Assembly: GCF_029873635.1 (NCBI RefSeq)
Contig: NC_080425.1
Span: 44,410,402-44,474,401 of the forward strand
Source: Malania oleifera
Lineage: Eukaryota > Streptophyta > Magnoliopsida > Santalales > Ximeniaceae
Reading direction: 5' to 3'
DNA length: 64,000 nt
Below, piece after piece: positions 44,053-57,189 of this stretch. The number at the start of each line of letters is the position of its first letter. Position 1 is the first letter of the stretch. The notes below the pieces were generated by a model. The model had not been told where the DNA came from, searched no databases, and saw only the letters and a program-made list of their open reading frames with translations. Position numbers and translations under genes: made by a program.

Positions 44053-46963
44053 ATGTCAAATCTCACAAAATTTGAATTCGTTGCTTTTGATATTTTTAGA
44101 AGAAATTATCTCACATGGGTACTTGATGTTGAGATTCACCTTAATGATATGAATCTTGGAAGTACAATTGAAAAAAGAAATCAAGCATCCCTGCAGGATC
44201 GCGCAAAGGCAATGATTTTCCTTCGACGCCATTTACATGAATAATTGAAAATTGAGTACCTTACTATTAAGGATCCATTAGCCCTTTGGAACAACTGTTG
44301 GAATTTGTGTATTCTCAAGAGGAGGGTGACTTGGGTATTTAAAAATTTATGCCTAGGTTCACCTAAATTCCAGCAGCAGTATAACCACAACCTAGGGCCT
44401 GTCTAAATAATCGTAAACCCAATCAACACATGTGAAACATATACTGAATCAAGCATACAACATATATGTGCTGAAAAAGAAAGTGTAGCAAATAAATTGT
44501 GAAAATATAAAGTACACGCACAATATGTTATCGGGGTTCGGTCAATACTGCCGTCGACATGCCTCAAGCTCACAAGCAAAGAGGATTCCACTAAGGGCTC
44601 ACTTTACGGGTGAAGCAGGACCTAATACAACACCTTAACGAGATGGTGCACCTAACTTTCCTAACCGGGACAAAGTCAATTCGGGACTTTTCACAGGGCG
44701 AGTGTCTCTCTTCAGGCCCACGCTTGGAATACAACAAAATCACAATACAATTTGTGTACAAAGTATATGCTTCTCAATCAAACAATTTTGCACTAGTAAT
44801 AATCAAAGCACACCAGTAATGTAAGAACAATAAGTTCAATAGTGTATGTGTGCAATCAACACTCAAGTAATGACAATCTCAATTTAAGCACAAGAGTGTA
44901 TTAACAAGCTAATCTTTGAAACTATGTATAAATAAAAATCTCAATCATAGTTTAGGGTTTCAAAGATTTGTACTAAGAGTAGTTGAAATATCTCAAAAAA
45001 ATTTTCTCAATATCAAAGCACAATGAGATATTCAAATATGAGCTTGTAAAAAGATTTTTTGCACACACAAAAATATGAGCTAAGGTGTCTTGCAATCTGA
45101 ATGCTAAGACCCACAAGCTTTAAGTTTTGCCACACAAAAGATTTATTGAATTAAATTTAGGGGAAAAACTAAACTCAACCCTCAATTCAAAAATCAACTA
45201 TACAATGAACAAATGAGGGTTTCTAGCAATAGCACACGATGAATAACACACTCACAAAGCTTGATTTCTCAAAAGAATGGTAATATATGAGTGTATAGGG
45301 TTTGTAGGAGAAAATAAGGTTTAAGAAATTTCAGAGAGTTTTTTGCTAATCAATTTTCTAAATTCCTTGCTAATCAGAGCAAATGAACTCATATTTATAG
45401 ACTTGCCCAATTTTATAACCTTTGGGGACACATAGGGTATTATTAAATTTATTTTAAAAATGTTTAGGAACATTAACCTTATTTAACTCCTCTTAATCAT
45501 GGTAAAAAATTTGGGCAACCCGAGAGGTTCGGTCAACCGTACTTGAGGTTCGGTCGATCCAATTGCCAAGTTCGGTCGACCGAGGCATTTTTGAACTGTA
45601 GGTTCGGTCGACCAAACTTGAGGCGATTTCAGAACCTTTGAGGTTCGATCGATCAGGCCAAGTTTCTTTTTCAAGTTTTGTCGACCAGTGCATTAGGGTT
45701 TCCCTACATGCCAGTTCAGTCGACCAGCGCATTGCAGTTCATTTCAAAGATGGTCGACCAACTGGTCAACTTTTTTATCCCGGAGAGGTTCGGTCGACTA
45801 AGGGTTTTAGTGTATTTTAGTTCTGCAGATCGACCATATAAAATTTTTAAATTTGAGTCCAATTTTTCTTTTGAAATCACCCCTATTTTCATGATAACTA
45901 TTTCTAAGATATGTGCGGCCTTTTCATGCAGTGTGTTTGGATCTATGGTCAGTCTAAGGTCTTTGAACTTATTAGTTCCTACATGCATGATATGCATTCA
46001 TTATTTCAAACATTTCCTATTTACTATTACAAACCCAAAATGAAGATGATATAAATTACAATAAATGACTATTCTGGGTCTTCAATTTCTTTCGAGTCCA
46101 TGTGCACCATATGAAACTTTCAATTGATCCTGCACACAAACTATCAACCATTAAATATCAGAGTATTTGTTATAATCAAAATGGGATACGACCTATAAGG
46201 TCAACGACAACTTAAAGGAGAGATATGAAAACCAAAAAACGGTAATTCTTCCAAAAGCTCGATATGATTGGATACACTTATGACTACAAGATTTTAAAAC
46301 TGTAAGTGAATATAATTCAATCTTGTTCAAAATTAGCTCTCAATTGAAGTTATGTGGATAAAAAATTACCGATGATGATATGTTAGAAAAAACATATTTG
46401 ACTTTTCATGCCTCGAATGTGTTCCTGCAGCAGCAATATTGAGAGCGTAGATTTACAAAATATTATAAGCTAATTTCTTGTTTACTTGTGACTGAACAAA
46501 ATAATGAGCTTTTTTTTTTTTTAAATCATCAATCTCGTCCAACTGGCTCAACATCATTCCCTGAAGTGAATGTGGCTTTTTCTCAAGGTCGTGGATGAAG
46601 TCGTGGTGGTAAAAGCGGTCGTGGTAGGAAAAATTATTGTACCCATGATGATCATCCTTCAAAGTTTGAAAGGAATAAAAAAAGAAGTTCCGAACAAAAT
46701 AACAAAGTGCAAAATAATGACAATATTTGCTATAGGTGTGGAACAAAGGTCATTGGTCTTGAATATGTCGCACTCCTAAACACCTAGTTGATCTTTACAA
46801 GGCACCATTAAAAGGAAAAAGGAAAAATGCTAAAGTGAATTTTTCTAAACCCATTGATGCTAAGTATGAGTTTCCTTTGGACGTTGATTTTGATGTTTCT
46901 GATTTTTTTGAGGATCCTAGTGGCAAAATTAATCATTTGATTGGGGATAGAAATGTCTACTAT
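44053..46963 (+). pseudogene. gag: gag of element D, split by a solo LTR
   Basis: The first part (44053-44295) reads a copia gag N-terminus (LDVEIHLNDMNLG, DRAKAMIFLRRHLHE) and breaks at DPLALWNN. Removal of 44296-46206 and one ACAAC copy rejoins the frame to LKERYENQKTVILPKARYDW at 46212. The remainder has stops and shifts, an RG-rich stretch (46590-46640) and a knuckle starting CYRCG near 46729 in which the second half is out of frame. It ends near 46963. Confidence 0.85.
44296..46206 (-). mobile_element. Solo LTR, family A-like, minus strand, inside D gag
   Basis: The sequence is 1911 bp between perfect ACAAC duplications (44291-44295 and 46207-46211). On minus it starts CGTTGACCTTATAGGTCG (TG mutated to CG) and ends in CA. 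It has boxes of type GGTTCGGTCGACCGAA (about 45510-45835), an ATATTTATAG box on plus (45391-45400, a minus-strand TATA) and the reversed GGTTCGG...GAGGATTCCACT module near 44535-44590. The LTR start is like family A; the box type is not shared with any other LTR here. Confidence 0.9.
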
Positions 46964-47099
46964 TAAATTATCTTCATGTTTATGTTATTTTTAAAAATTA
47001 ACTTATATAAATTTTTTATTAAAAGTTTTACATATAATATGCTTGGTAATATTTTGTTATCTTTCCTAATTCTTAAATTTTACTTTTCATTTACTAGAT

Positions 47100-50000
47100 C
47101 ATTCAGAATAAACTTGATAAAATGGAGGATGACATGTGTTTGGTGGACAGTGGCACGACTCACACAATTCTTCGTGTTAAAATATTTCTTACAATTAACA
47201 TTAGCTGAAATTAATGTTAATACAATATCTGGCTCTGCAAATGTAATAGAAGGCTCTGGAAGAGTTCACATTATGTTTCCAAATGGGACAAAATTGTATA
47301 TTGATGATGTGTTGTATTCTAGTAGATTCCAAAGAAATTTATTAAGTTTTAAAGATATACGTCGCAATGGATATCATGTTGAAACCAAAAATGAAGGAGA
47401 AATGGAATATCTTTTTATTACATCTATAGTTTCAAACAAGAAGATCAAATTAGAAAAATTTTCAAGTTTTTCATCTGGCCTATATTTCACAAAAATAATG
47501 ATGGTTGAATCAAATTTTATGCACCGGAAGTGCTCCAAGCCTAGAAGTTGTAAACTTTAGCATGATCGTCTTGGCCATCCTAGTTCAACTATGATGCGAT
47601 GAATCATTGAAAATACACATGGACATCCATTAAAGAATCTAAAAGTTCTTTTACCTGGTAAATATTTTTGTACTTTCTGTGCTCAAGAAAAACTACTTGT
47701 TAGACCTTCTCCATCTAAATTATCTTTAGAGTCTCCATCTTTTCTACAAAGAATACAAGGAGATATTTGTGGTCCAATTCATCCATCTTGCGGACCATTT
47801 CGATATTTCATGATTTTAATTGATGCTTCCAATCGATGGTCACATGTTTGTCTACTTTCAACTCGTAATGTTTCTTTTGCTAAATTTCTTGCTCAAAAAT
47901 ATAAAGTTAAGATCAAGTTTTCTTGATCATCTCATTCATACTGTCCGTTTAGATAATGTAAGTGAATTTTCTTCAAAAGCATTTTATGACTATTGCATGT
48001 CAATAGGAATAAGTGTTGAACATTTTATTGCACATGTTCATACACAAAATAGTTTAGCGAAATCCTTCATTAAGCATTTACAATTTATTGCTAGACCTAT
48101 ACTTATGCGATCAAAGCTTCCTGCATCTGCTTGGGGTCATACTATAGTGCATGCTACGTCTTTGATTAGAATTAGACCAACTGCATATCACAAGTTTTCA
48201 CCTTCACAGCTTGTGTTTAACCACCAACCTACTAGATCACATCTTAGAATTTTTAGTTGCGATGTATATGTTTCTATTACACCTGCATAACGAAGTAAGA
48301 TGGGACGACAGCATCGGCTTGGTATTTATGTTGGTTTTAAATCTCCTTCTATCATTAGATATTTTGAACCACTAATAGGTGATATTTTTAGAGTAAGATT
48401 TCTAGATTGTCAATTTGATGAATCAATTTTCCCATCATTATGAGAAGGAAATGGTAAAGGATTAAAAACACAATAAATTTGTTGGAACACACCAACTTTG
48501 TTTAATCCTGATACATGCACAACTCAATGTGAACTTAAAGTTCAAAGAATAATTCATTTGCAGAATGCTGCAAATCAATTGTTAGATGTTTTTACAGACA
48601 CAAAAAGGGTCACTCAATCACATGTTCCGGCCGCAAATATTCCTGTTAGATTGATTGTTCCTAAAAAACACCCAATTGGAATAGCAACTAATGAATCTAA
48701 AGTGCGCCAGAAGCGTGGTAGACCAATTGGTGCAAAGGATATTGTTCCTCGAAAGAAAAAGGAAATGAATAAATGTGACACTCCAAAAGAGTTCATTAAC
48801 ACTCAAGGAGAGGTTAAAATAAATATAGATCAACAATCTCATATTTCCACAGAAGCAACACCAGAAGTGTTTCCGATATCAAAAAATTATGAGATCTCAT
48901 TAAAATTTGGAAATATGCGAAGAAGAAATGAAGTTATTGTTGAAAATGTCTTTGCATATAAGATTGCTTCAAAAATTATTAATGATAATGAGTCTGAGCC
49001 TCAAACTGTAGAAGAATGTCGATATCGAAATGATTTGCCAAAATGGAAAGAAGCAATACAAGCTGAGCTAGACTTATTAGCTAAATGCAAGGTATTTGGA
49101 CCAGTAGTCCAAACACCTAAGAATGTCAAACATGTTGGGTATAAATGGGCTTTTGTACGTAAAAGAAATGAAATGAATGAAATTGTGAGATACAAGGTGT
49201 GTCTTGTAGCACAAGGTTTCTCTCAAAGGCCTGGTATAGATTATAATGAGACCTATTCCACTGTTATGGATGCAATTACTTTCAAATTTTTTATTAGTGT
49301 AACGGTTTTTGAAGGACTCGATATACGCCTCATGGACGTAGTAATAGCTTACTTATATGGCTCATTAGATAATGACATATATATGAAAATCCCTGAAGGA
49401 TTTAAAATGCCTGAAGCATATAATTCAAAACAACGGAAAATGTATTCTGTTAAATTACAAAGATCCTTGTATGGATTGAAGCAATCTAGACAAATGTGGT
49501 ACAATCGTCTAAGTGAATTTTTGTTGAAAATTGGATATGAAGATAATCTTATCTGTCCTTGTGTTTTCATTAAGAAGATAAATTCTGGATTTGCTATAGT
49601 TAGAATTTATGTTGATGACAAAAACATAGTAGGAGCTTCAGAAGAGATCTCAACGACTGCTGACTACTTAATAAAAGAATTTGAGATGAAGGATCTTCGA
49701 AAGTCAAAATTTGCCTTGGTTTTCAAGTTGAACATTTAACAAGTGGAATTCTTATTCATCAATCATCTTATATAGAAAAAATCTTGAAACAATTTTATAT
49801 GGATAAATCTTATTCATTAAGCTCTTCGATGGTTGTTCGTTCAATTGATGTGAAAATGGATCTTTTTCATCCTCTAGAAGATGATGAACAAGAAATCCTT
49901 GGTCCTGAAGTACCCATTCTTAGTGCAATAGGAGCACTCTTGTATCTTGCAAATTGCACTGGACGAGATATAGCTTTTGCGGTCAATTTGCTGGCAAGGT

Positions 50001-50610
50001 TTAGTTCTACACCAACTCAGAGACATTGGAATGGAGTAAAACATGTTCTTCGTTATCTCCGCGACACATCTAATATAAGTTTGTTTTACCCAAAGGGAGT
50101 AAAGTCTGTGTTGAAAGGACATGTTGATGCATGATATCTTTCTAATCCTTATAAAGCTCGATCACAAACAAGCTACATTTTTACATATGATGATGCTGCT
50201 CTCTCATGGCGATCTTTAAGGCAAACGATCATTGTTACCTCTTCAAACCATTCATAAATATTAGCAGTTCACGAAGTAATCGTGAATGTGTATGGTTAAG
50301 AACTATAATCCAACACATTAAAGGGACAAGTGGATTATCACTGGAGAATGACACACCAACAATATTGTACGAGAACAATGTAGTATGTATTGCACAAATC
50401 AAAGGTGGGTACATAAAAGGTGATAGAACTAAACATACTTCATCAAAGTTCTTTTACACTCATGAACTTCTGAAGAAAGGAAATGTTGACATTTGCAAAA
50501 TTCGTTCAAGTGATAACTCAGCAGATTTATTCACAAAAGCATTGCTAACTTCAATTTTCAAGAAGCATGTACATAACATTGGAATGCGACAACTTAAGGA
50601 CATTTCTTAA
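47100..50610 (+). pseudogene. pol: pol of element D (PR-IN-RT-RNase H), broken
   Basis: Protease starts with LVDSGTTHTIL near 47140, out of frame with the following stretch. The pre-integrase segment shows HDRLGHPSSTMM near 47560. The integrase core spans 47760-48290, but its third acidic motif is eroded (AKSFIKHLQF in place of the usual VERKHR-type block). A long clean frame, 48498-49739, holds the linker and RT with YVDD at 49608-49619. The remainder of RT and RNase H follows at 49784-50610 in other frames, ending at FTKALLTSIFKKHVHNIGMRQL. At least five stops or shifts prevent expression. Confidence 0.88.
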
Positions 50611-50741
50611 TTGATTGTATTTTTTAGGGGAAGTATGAATATTGTACTCGTTTTCCTTTGTTAAGGTTTTGTCCCACAGGGTTTTCCTTAGCGAAGGTTT
50701 TAACGAGGCATATTCATAGTGTATAGTCATCGAAGGGGAAG

Positions 50742-50989
50742 TGTTGTAAAACATGTATATTTATGCGGATGACTATCTGGATAATAGGTTACAATCTTTG
50801 GTATGCCCACATAATGGTTCATTATGTGGTTAACCTTTGAGGTGTCAATGTATTTGCCTATATAAGAGCATATTTTACAACAAAATGAGATAATAAGATG
50901 ATTAGTAACATCTAGTTCTTGAAAAACTAAACTGTTGAATTTCTATAACTCCAAACTATTTTATATTCCTCTTTATTTCATTTACAGCA
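50742..50989 (+). repeat. 3' LTR of element D
   Basis: It is 248 bp, the same length as the 5' copy, starts TGTTGTAAAACATG after the purine tract and ends TTTACAGCA. Confidence 0.9.
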
Positions 50990-50994
50990 ACCAT

Positions 50995-52607
50995 ATATTT
51001 AATTTTGACAAACATAATTATCTTATACGTGTGAAAATCTTAATGACCGAACCAAACAAAAATATCCTATGAACTAGTAATTTTGTTTTCTATTATAAGC
51101 AATTCATAAAAGTCAATTTGAGAGTTTCACTTACACGGTGTTTAGTAGCATATATTTTAGATTTTAAATTTAAATTTTGATAGTTTGAATAAAACTTAAC
51201 ACAAGTTTGCATTAGATTTTGTTCAAATTCAAGGCTCCCATAGATATAAAATTAAGAAAACTTGAGCCAAATATGATCCTTTACTCAATATTTAATACAT
51301 AAGAATAGAATAAAATGAAATTGATGTTAGTATTTTACATCTTTTTCATATAATTTTAGTCATTTCTCCTCTACTTATTTCCTTTTATTATACTAAATAA
51401 GTCATAATATTAATAAATAATAATATTTCTTACGCCAAACTTTAACAATTTATTAATTAATTTATTTATTTTCCCCTCTTTCTCCCTTCAGTTTTCTCTA
51501 TATCATATATGCATGAAAAATTATATGTAGTTGTGCAATGGAACCTTTGTCTGTTGACCATATCCTGTGCAATTTTGATAACAATTCAGCAACTCCAAAT
51601 AATGATGGCCATATTTAATTATACTGCACAATCACGTTCTGATAATATTACTAGTCTAATGCATAAATAATTGAACTTCATTCATTGATCTCAAAGTCAA
51701 AATTAAACTTGCCAATCCCAAGCCATAAGGTTTCAATCTACATTTTAAAATGTTATATAAAAATTGGAGTAGCTTTCTTCGGCAAAAAAAAAAAGAAAAA
51801 GAAAAATGAAGGGTTCCGATGATAATGAAAATGCAAAAATTAAATTTGACGCTGTCTTCTATCATTGCGTGTGAATGATAAAGTATCCTCCTTAATTAAG
51901 ATGGATTAGGTCATTGAATTTTGATGTTGAAAAGTCCATGGATGCCATGCACAAGAAACCAATGAGAGGCCCGTCAGCGTGAACTGGTGTGTATGTATAT
52001 ATAAAGGTCATGTGCATGTGCATGTGCGTGTGCGTGTGTATATATGTATATAATTGATTTGGTAAACTATTAAAATCATATATGGAATTTGTACGATATT
52101 GACCGACAAGAAAATTACAATTTAATTAGAACGGGACAAGGAAGAAGAAAATGTGAGTTATGCTTTTAGGAGAAAAGTAGAAGTTATCCAAAATGTTATT
52201 GAAATCCATGACAATACAAAATCGTGCAAGTATAAATTTATCTTTTTATTTTTTATGAGCCATCAGCAAGCAAGCGTTATTGTACCTTGTATGCTCGATT
52301 TTAACTTATATTAATTAATTAGAGAGAATCTTGTTTCATGTTTTCACATTCTAGCACTATCAACGCTATAATGTTGCTCAAGAGAGGAATCAAAGAGGAT
52401 AACCTAACTACACATTCGATATGTAAGAATAGAATGAATCGGTAGGAAATGAAATGAAATTTATCATCTAATTTATTCACACTCTTCATTCAAAATTTAA
52501 TTTTATTACTTTCCTATCGTATGGAATTTTTTGCAAACCAAAAATGGCATAAGAAGAAACAGAGAATGTATAGAAGGCTTTCTGGAGCTCAATTGTTTAT
52601 TACCTTG
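50995..52607. other. AT-rich intergenic DNA
   Basis: No gene is supported. GT/GC-type alternating purine-pyrimidine runs (about 52005-52050, repeated GTGCAT and GTGTGC) and poly-A near 51785 are present. Confidence 0.5.
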
Positions 52608-52617
52608 CATTACAAAA

Positions 52618-53668
52618 TGTTGATTTAGATGTAATCCCAAGAGGAGGGTGAATTGGGTATTTTAAAAAAAAAATCAAACTTATTTACCAATTAATCCCTC
52701 TTCCTATATTTAACAAATTACTTATCAAATTTGTGTGAGATTATTCAACATACATACATGCAACGTAAATAATGAAGTGCGTTGCAAAAATTAAAAGATA
52801 AGGGAAGAGAGAAGACAAACACAATTTTATAAAATTCGGCCAACTCGGCCTACATCTTCGCTTTGACCAACTCACTCAAAGATTCTATTATAATCTCTGC
52901 TTCTTAAATTGGGACGGATCTTCCCTTACAATCTACTGCTTACAAGAGGTACAGTTTCCTCCCACTTCGCTGCTTACAAGAGATACAATTCTCTCCTCAT
53001 ACCCGGTTCACAACCCGACCCATGAATACAATGAAATCTGTAAAACACTCAAAGTTACTTCTATCAAAACTTATGAGTACAATTCAAATTCCTAATACAT
53101 AATCATATGATAAAACTTGAAGCTCAGAATATATGAAACGATACAATCGTTTATGAATGATTATGTTTCAATACGCAATTTCCCTTCTAACCAAAACTCC
53201 CAAGTAATAATATATTTAAATGCTTTGGAGAATATTAGAGTTTTAGTTCACTTTGTAAAAATGCACAAATATATCTAATGTAAACTTAGTCAAAAACTTT
53301 GTTTTGAATATTGGATCAGTCAAAATCAACAACTTTCTTTCAAATATTCAATCACAAAATGATCTTTGTAATAAGCCAATACATATATAATATGATTTAC
53401 AAATATCACAAATTAAATATATTGTTTTTCCAGAAAATATCTCTCAATAAAATGTATATTTGTAAATAGCAAGGATATTAGATCAAGTGTTAATATATCT
53501 AAAATATAGATCCTTTAACAAAACATACACTTGAATCAAATCTATTTAACCAATGATAAAACTCTTTATCAAGTAGTGAGATTATCTAAATACTATATAT
53601 ATAAAGTATACTCATTCTCTATCACTCAGCCTATTTTAACAATAGATTTTGAAATGAGTAGTTCTTTG

Positions 53669-53716
<48 letters not shown>

Positions 53717-54959
53717 ATGACAAAATAAACTTTCTCAAGCAACGCACTTGTCAAGAAAAATCTCTATATGGTTAGGTACACTCAAGATCAAACTCTATAA
53801 CGATATTCAATAACAGATGATGATATAAGAAACTCTTGAAAAACACTAAACAAATTAACCAAACCTCAATACCAAGTTGAAATCAACATGTGTAAATGAA
53901 TCCCCTTTGACTTTCTGAATTGATTTGCCCAAGCTTGATGAGTATGTGCAAGTGTGCAGGCAATAGTATAGCAATGTGTTCAAAGTTCTCAAATCTCTTT
54001 TCAACAAGATGTTCTCTTCTTTTTTCGTTTGTCTTTTTTTAGCAATAAACTTTAGATGATGTATAAATAGGTGTTTTACCCTTAGAATCAATCCTAATCG
54101 TTGAATCAATGAAATAGCTTGCGTGTTCTTTCATTAAAAAATAAATTTTTAAACTTTTTCAACGGTTCAGACAACTGAGGTCAAAGGCTCAAACGATTGA
54201 AGTTCTTTAAAGTTTCGAAAAAATAACATAAACATAGGGTCAGACGACTAAAATTTGGGGTTCATACGACTAAAGTGTAGGGTTCAGATGACTGAAGTCT
54301 GAGTTCAATCTTCTGAGGTGCTTCTATCAGGTTCTGTGTTTCACCATAAATTCTTCAGGTGACTGAACTTAATCTTCGGTCTTTTGAAAAAATTCTTCAG
54401 ACGACTGAAGTTAACTTCGGTCTTCTGAAAAAATTCTTTAGACAACTAAGGTTAACTTCGGTCTTCTGAAGTGGCAACTTCAGGTGACTGACCATTGAGT
54501 TCGGTCGTTTGAAGTACCTATTTCTTGAATTTTTTCTTTATACTTTGAAAAACTGATTTCCTCTCTTTCTTGGCTCTTTTATAAAAACATTTTTCTGGAT
54601 TTTAAAAATATTTATAAGACCATGAATGTCCCCTAATGATGTTCATGAAATGCATGAGTCCTAAAATCATTTTAGTTCATGATTTGGGCCTCAAATTAAA
54701 TCATATGAAAATGTAAATACATTAATTTTAAGTACTCATTACCATGACACTCTTAAACTCGTCACTTGCATCTTTATTCTTGTACTCTTTGAGTTCCATG
54801 GATCTTACCCAGATATGTATGCTTTGTTCTTTATGGCCTCCATGACTTATTATCCTTCCGTGCATGCTTAATATAGTTTTTGTTCACATTCTCAATTCAC
54901 ATATCAAATACCAAGTGATTTGTCATTATCAAAACAAGATTAGATTCATAGAGTCAACA
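52618..54959 (-). mobile_element. Solo LTR, Sirevirus-like, minus strand
   Basis: The 2342-bp sequence has TG...CA termini (plus: TGTTGATTTAGATG to GAGTCAACA) and flanks CAAAA (52613-52617) and CAAAG (54960-54964), a 4-of-5 target duplication. Boxes of type TTCAGACGACTGAAG lie at about 54163-54512. A minus-strand TATTTATA box is near 54060-54068. The reversed GGCCTACATCTTCG module is near 52848. A (TA)n run lies at 53671-53714. Confidence 0.85.
53671..53714. repeat. (AT)n microsatellite
   Basis: A pure AT run of about 44 bases inside the solo LTR. Confidence 0.95.
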
Positions 54960-54964
54960 CAAAG

Positions 54965-55415
54965 AATAAGGTTATTGGTGACGATTTCAAATTAGTCGAT
55001 AAAATGACAATAACTAATACTTATTAGTGATGAATTATAAAATTATCACTAATAATAGAGTATCATTAGTGACGGTTTTGTGCCGTCACTAAAAGCCTAA
55101 GACTGTCACTATAAATTCTATATTTTCTTGACTAAAAATCATCACTAAAAACCAATTATTAATGACAGTTTTAAAACTGTCACTAAAAGTGGGAAATGCT
55201 TGTTGGTGCTCCTATTAGTGACGATTTTTGGAACCATCACTAATAGTTGTTATATTAGTGACGGTTTTCAAACGGTCACTAATACTCTGTAGTAGTACTA
55301 TTAGTGACGATTTAAGAACCGTCACTAATGGAGGCAGGATTAGTGATGATTTTCAAACCATTACTTATTTGGTAATCATGTTATTAGTGACGGTTTTTAA
55401 ACCATCACTAATACT
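54965..55415. repeat. Cluster of TTAGTGACGGTTT palindromes
   Basis: Six or more units of the form TTAGTGACGGTTTT followed at 5-15 bp by AAACCGTCACTAA, with substitutions, are arranged head to tail. This pattern is typical of the subterminal repeats of plant CACTA-type DNA transposons and their nonautonomous derivatives. A CATTACAAA end-like sequence lies at 52608-52616, immediately across the solo LTR insertion. No transposase is seen. A (AT)n run follows at 55419-55442. Confidence 0.6.
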
Positions 55416-55418
55416 TTA

Positions 55419-55442
<24 letters not shown>

Positions 55443-55449
<7 letters not shown>

Positions 55450-56598
55450 TTAATTCATTCATTAATTTCTATAAAAACTTGTAATTACATTTTAACATGC
55501 ACAATATCAAAACAGAATTACTAAAAAATTCATAAATTATTCAAAATAAAAATAAAAATTGTTCAAAATTCAAATTCAAATACAAAAATTCATTTTGTTC
55601 AATAACAAAATATACTGAAAAAGTCAAAAGTTGCATCCAATTGTAGTGCCACTCCACCCATGTATTTCTGAAAACTACAAAAAAAAAAAAAAAAAACCTC
55701 CTGAGATTTAAATTTAGTGACAAAATAAACCTTCTACTAGTTGACCGTTAGTCAACTATTAAGTATATGTGAAAAAATGAATAAAAATGATAATTCTGTC
55801 ATTTTTTTATTCACTTGTGATTAGATGGCTTTAAAAAATGACATTAACTTAATAAATTAAGTTAAATAAAATTGTTTAGTAAAGTAGAATATTTCTTGAA
55901 AATTGAACTCATAAATGAATTAGGCACCTAGCTCTCGAGTTAACCAGCTCGATTGGTTCAACTCAACTAGTTGGCATATGTATGATGACATAATTAAATT
56001 ATTATTTTAAAAAAATTAAAATAAATTAAAAATAAATAATTTAATAATTTTAAAAAAATATTTAATTAATTTTATTGTTCCAAAAATTATAATATACAAA
56101 TTACATACAAACTAAAGGACTAAATATATCTTTAAAATTAACATATAATTTAAAAATCGACTGTATCAATCAGTTGGTCGAATTGTCATTAGTTTTCTAA
56201 TGGAATAATTAAAGAATAAGTGAGTTGAGAATTAGGAAAGATCAAGTTGTGGAGCACATGGCATCCCAAGGCGAAAAGGACCTGGGCAGCTACAATTTGG
56301 TGAAAGAGTAGGCTGTCAAAGTGAAGATCACGTGGTGGGATCACATTTGTTGAAAGGATAGGACACTAGTGGTCCCCACCGACCCAAGCCGTAGTACGAC
56401 CCTACAGCTGTAATTTGACATCTAGCTGTAATTTAACATCTTTACTGCTCCCATTTCGGTTTGACTCCAACCTCCCCCGGCCCCACATCATCATGTCGCT
56501 TTCTTATCATTAATGAAACAGCGCGGCCCATCCAATATCGCTCCCGCATCTACCTTGTGCTTATCATCAAATTTATATTATAAAGGCTGGGCAAAATA

Positions 56599-56646
<48 letters not shown>

Positions 56647-56677
56647 GTATGTTTGAAACCAAAATAGAATGAAAGCA
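55443..56677. other. Spacer with microsatellites
   Basis: AT-rich to 56200, then a less AT-rich block (56220-56560) with no readable ORF, then (TA)n at 56600-56642. No gene is supported. Confidence 0.5.
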
Positions 56678-57113
56678 GAATATGTTGGACCACAATCCCC
56701 ACTTACTTGCAATATCTCTATTTACTTGATTGAATTTTACATTTTGGATATGTCAACTGAATGTATAATTGGCATTTTTCAGCAAATTGTCGACGGTTTC
56801 AATAAACTCCTCAATAGTTGTTTCGATGGATTAAAACAGAATGTTTGTTGTGAGCAAACTGTCGACGATTACGCCTGTTGCTGAATTTTCGAAAATCTTA
56901 ACAATTGAAAATTTGCTACTATCTGATTATATACGGCGATCTAGGATTCTTTACCTGCATTACATGAATAGTTGTTTGCATTTGATAGCCTAAGATCATT
57001 TTGATTTACCATTTAAATACTTTTGAATGTGTAACAATATCTTGTACAAGTCCTATATATGGGTCATCTTTACATCAATGAAAGTGTCTTACATTTTCTA
57101 TATGGTATTAGAG
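56678..57113 (+). mobile_element. LTR-like segment with primer site, element E
   Basis: A possible LTR starts TGTTGGACCACAATCC at 56678 and runs to about 57102. It is followed by TGGTATTAGAG (57103-57113), a variant of the plant copia primer site. It contains two AACTGTCGACG/AATTGTCGACG copies (56785 and 56860) and TATATATGGG near 57054. It does not match the LTR at 58270, so the two are not a pair. Confidence 0.4.
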
Positions 57114-57189
57114 TTCTTTCTCTAATTAGTTTTTTTTTTTTTTTCCTTTCCTAATGGTCATTTCCTATGAGCATTGTATGACATGAAAC

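Larger units (their letters stand above)
43548..50989 (+). mobile_element. Copia element D, complete outline
   Basis: The element has 248-bp LTRs at 43548-43795 and 50742-50989, both starting TGTT and ending in CA. The flanking pentamers are ACAAT (43543-43547) and ACCAT (50990-50994), one mismatch from a perfect duplication. The interior order is gag, PR, IN, RT, RNase H and a purine tract (GAAGGGGAAG) before the 3' LTR. The gag start MSNLTKFEFVAFDIFRRNYLTW and short LTRs show a non-Sirevirus copia lineage. LTR differences (roughly 10% by eye) suggest an old insertion. A solo LTR interrupts gag. Confidence 0.92.

Noticed and set aside
45493..45997. Several overlapping open frames rich in STEL, DRT and similar residues
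   Set aside because: They are translations of the GGTTCGGTCGACC box array in a solo LTR; the apparent repeat protein is an artefact of the DNA repeat.
51118..51260. Possible MITE (ACGGTGTTTAGTAGCA ... AAGGCTCCC)
   Set aside because: The ends look like those of some plant MITEs, but no inverted repeat or target duplication could be established.
56669..56884. 71-codon frame with cysteine-rich end
   Set aside because: It lies in a probable LTR with duplicated GTCGACG segments. The cysteines come from TGTTG repeats and there is no signal peptide pattern, so it is not a cysteine-rich peptide gene.
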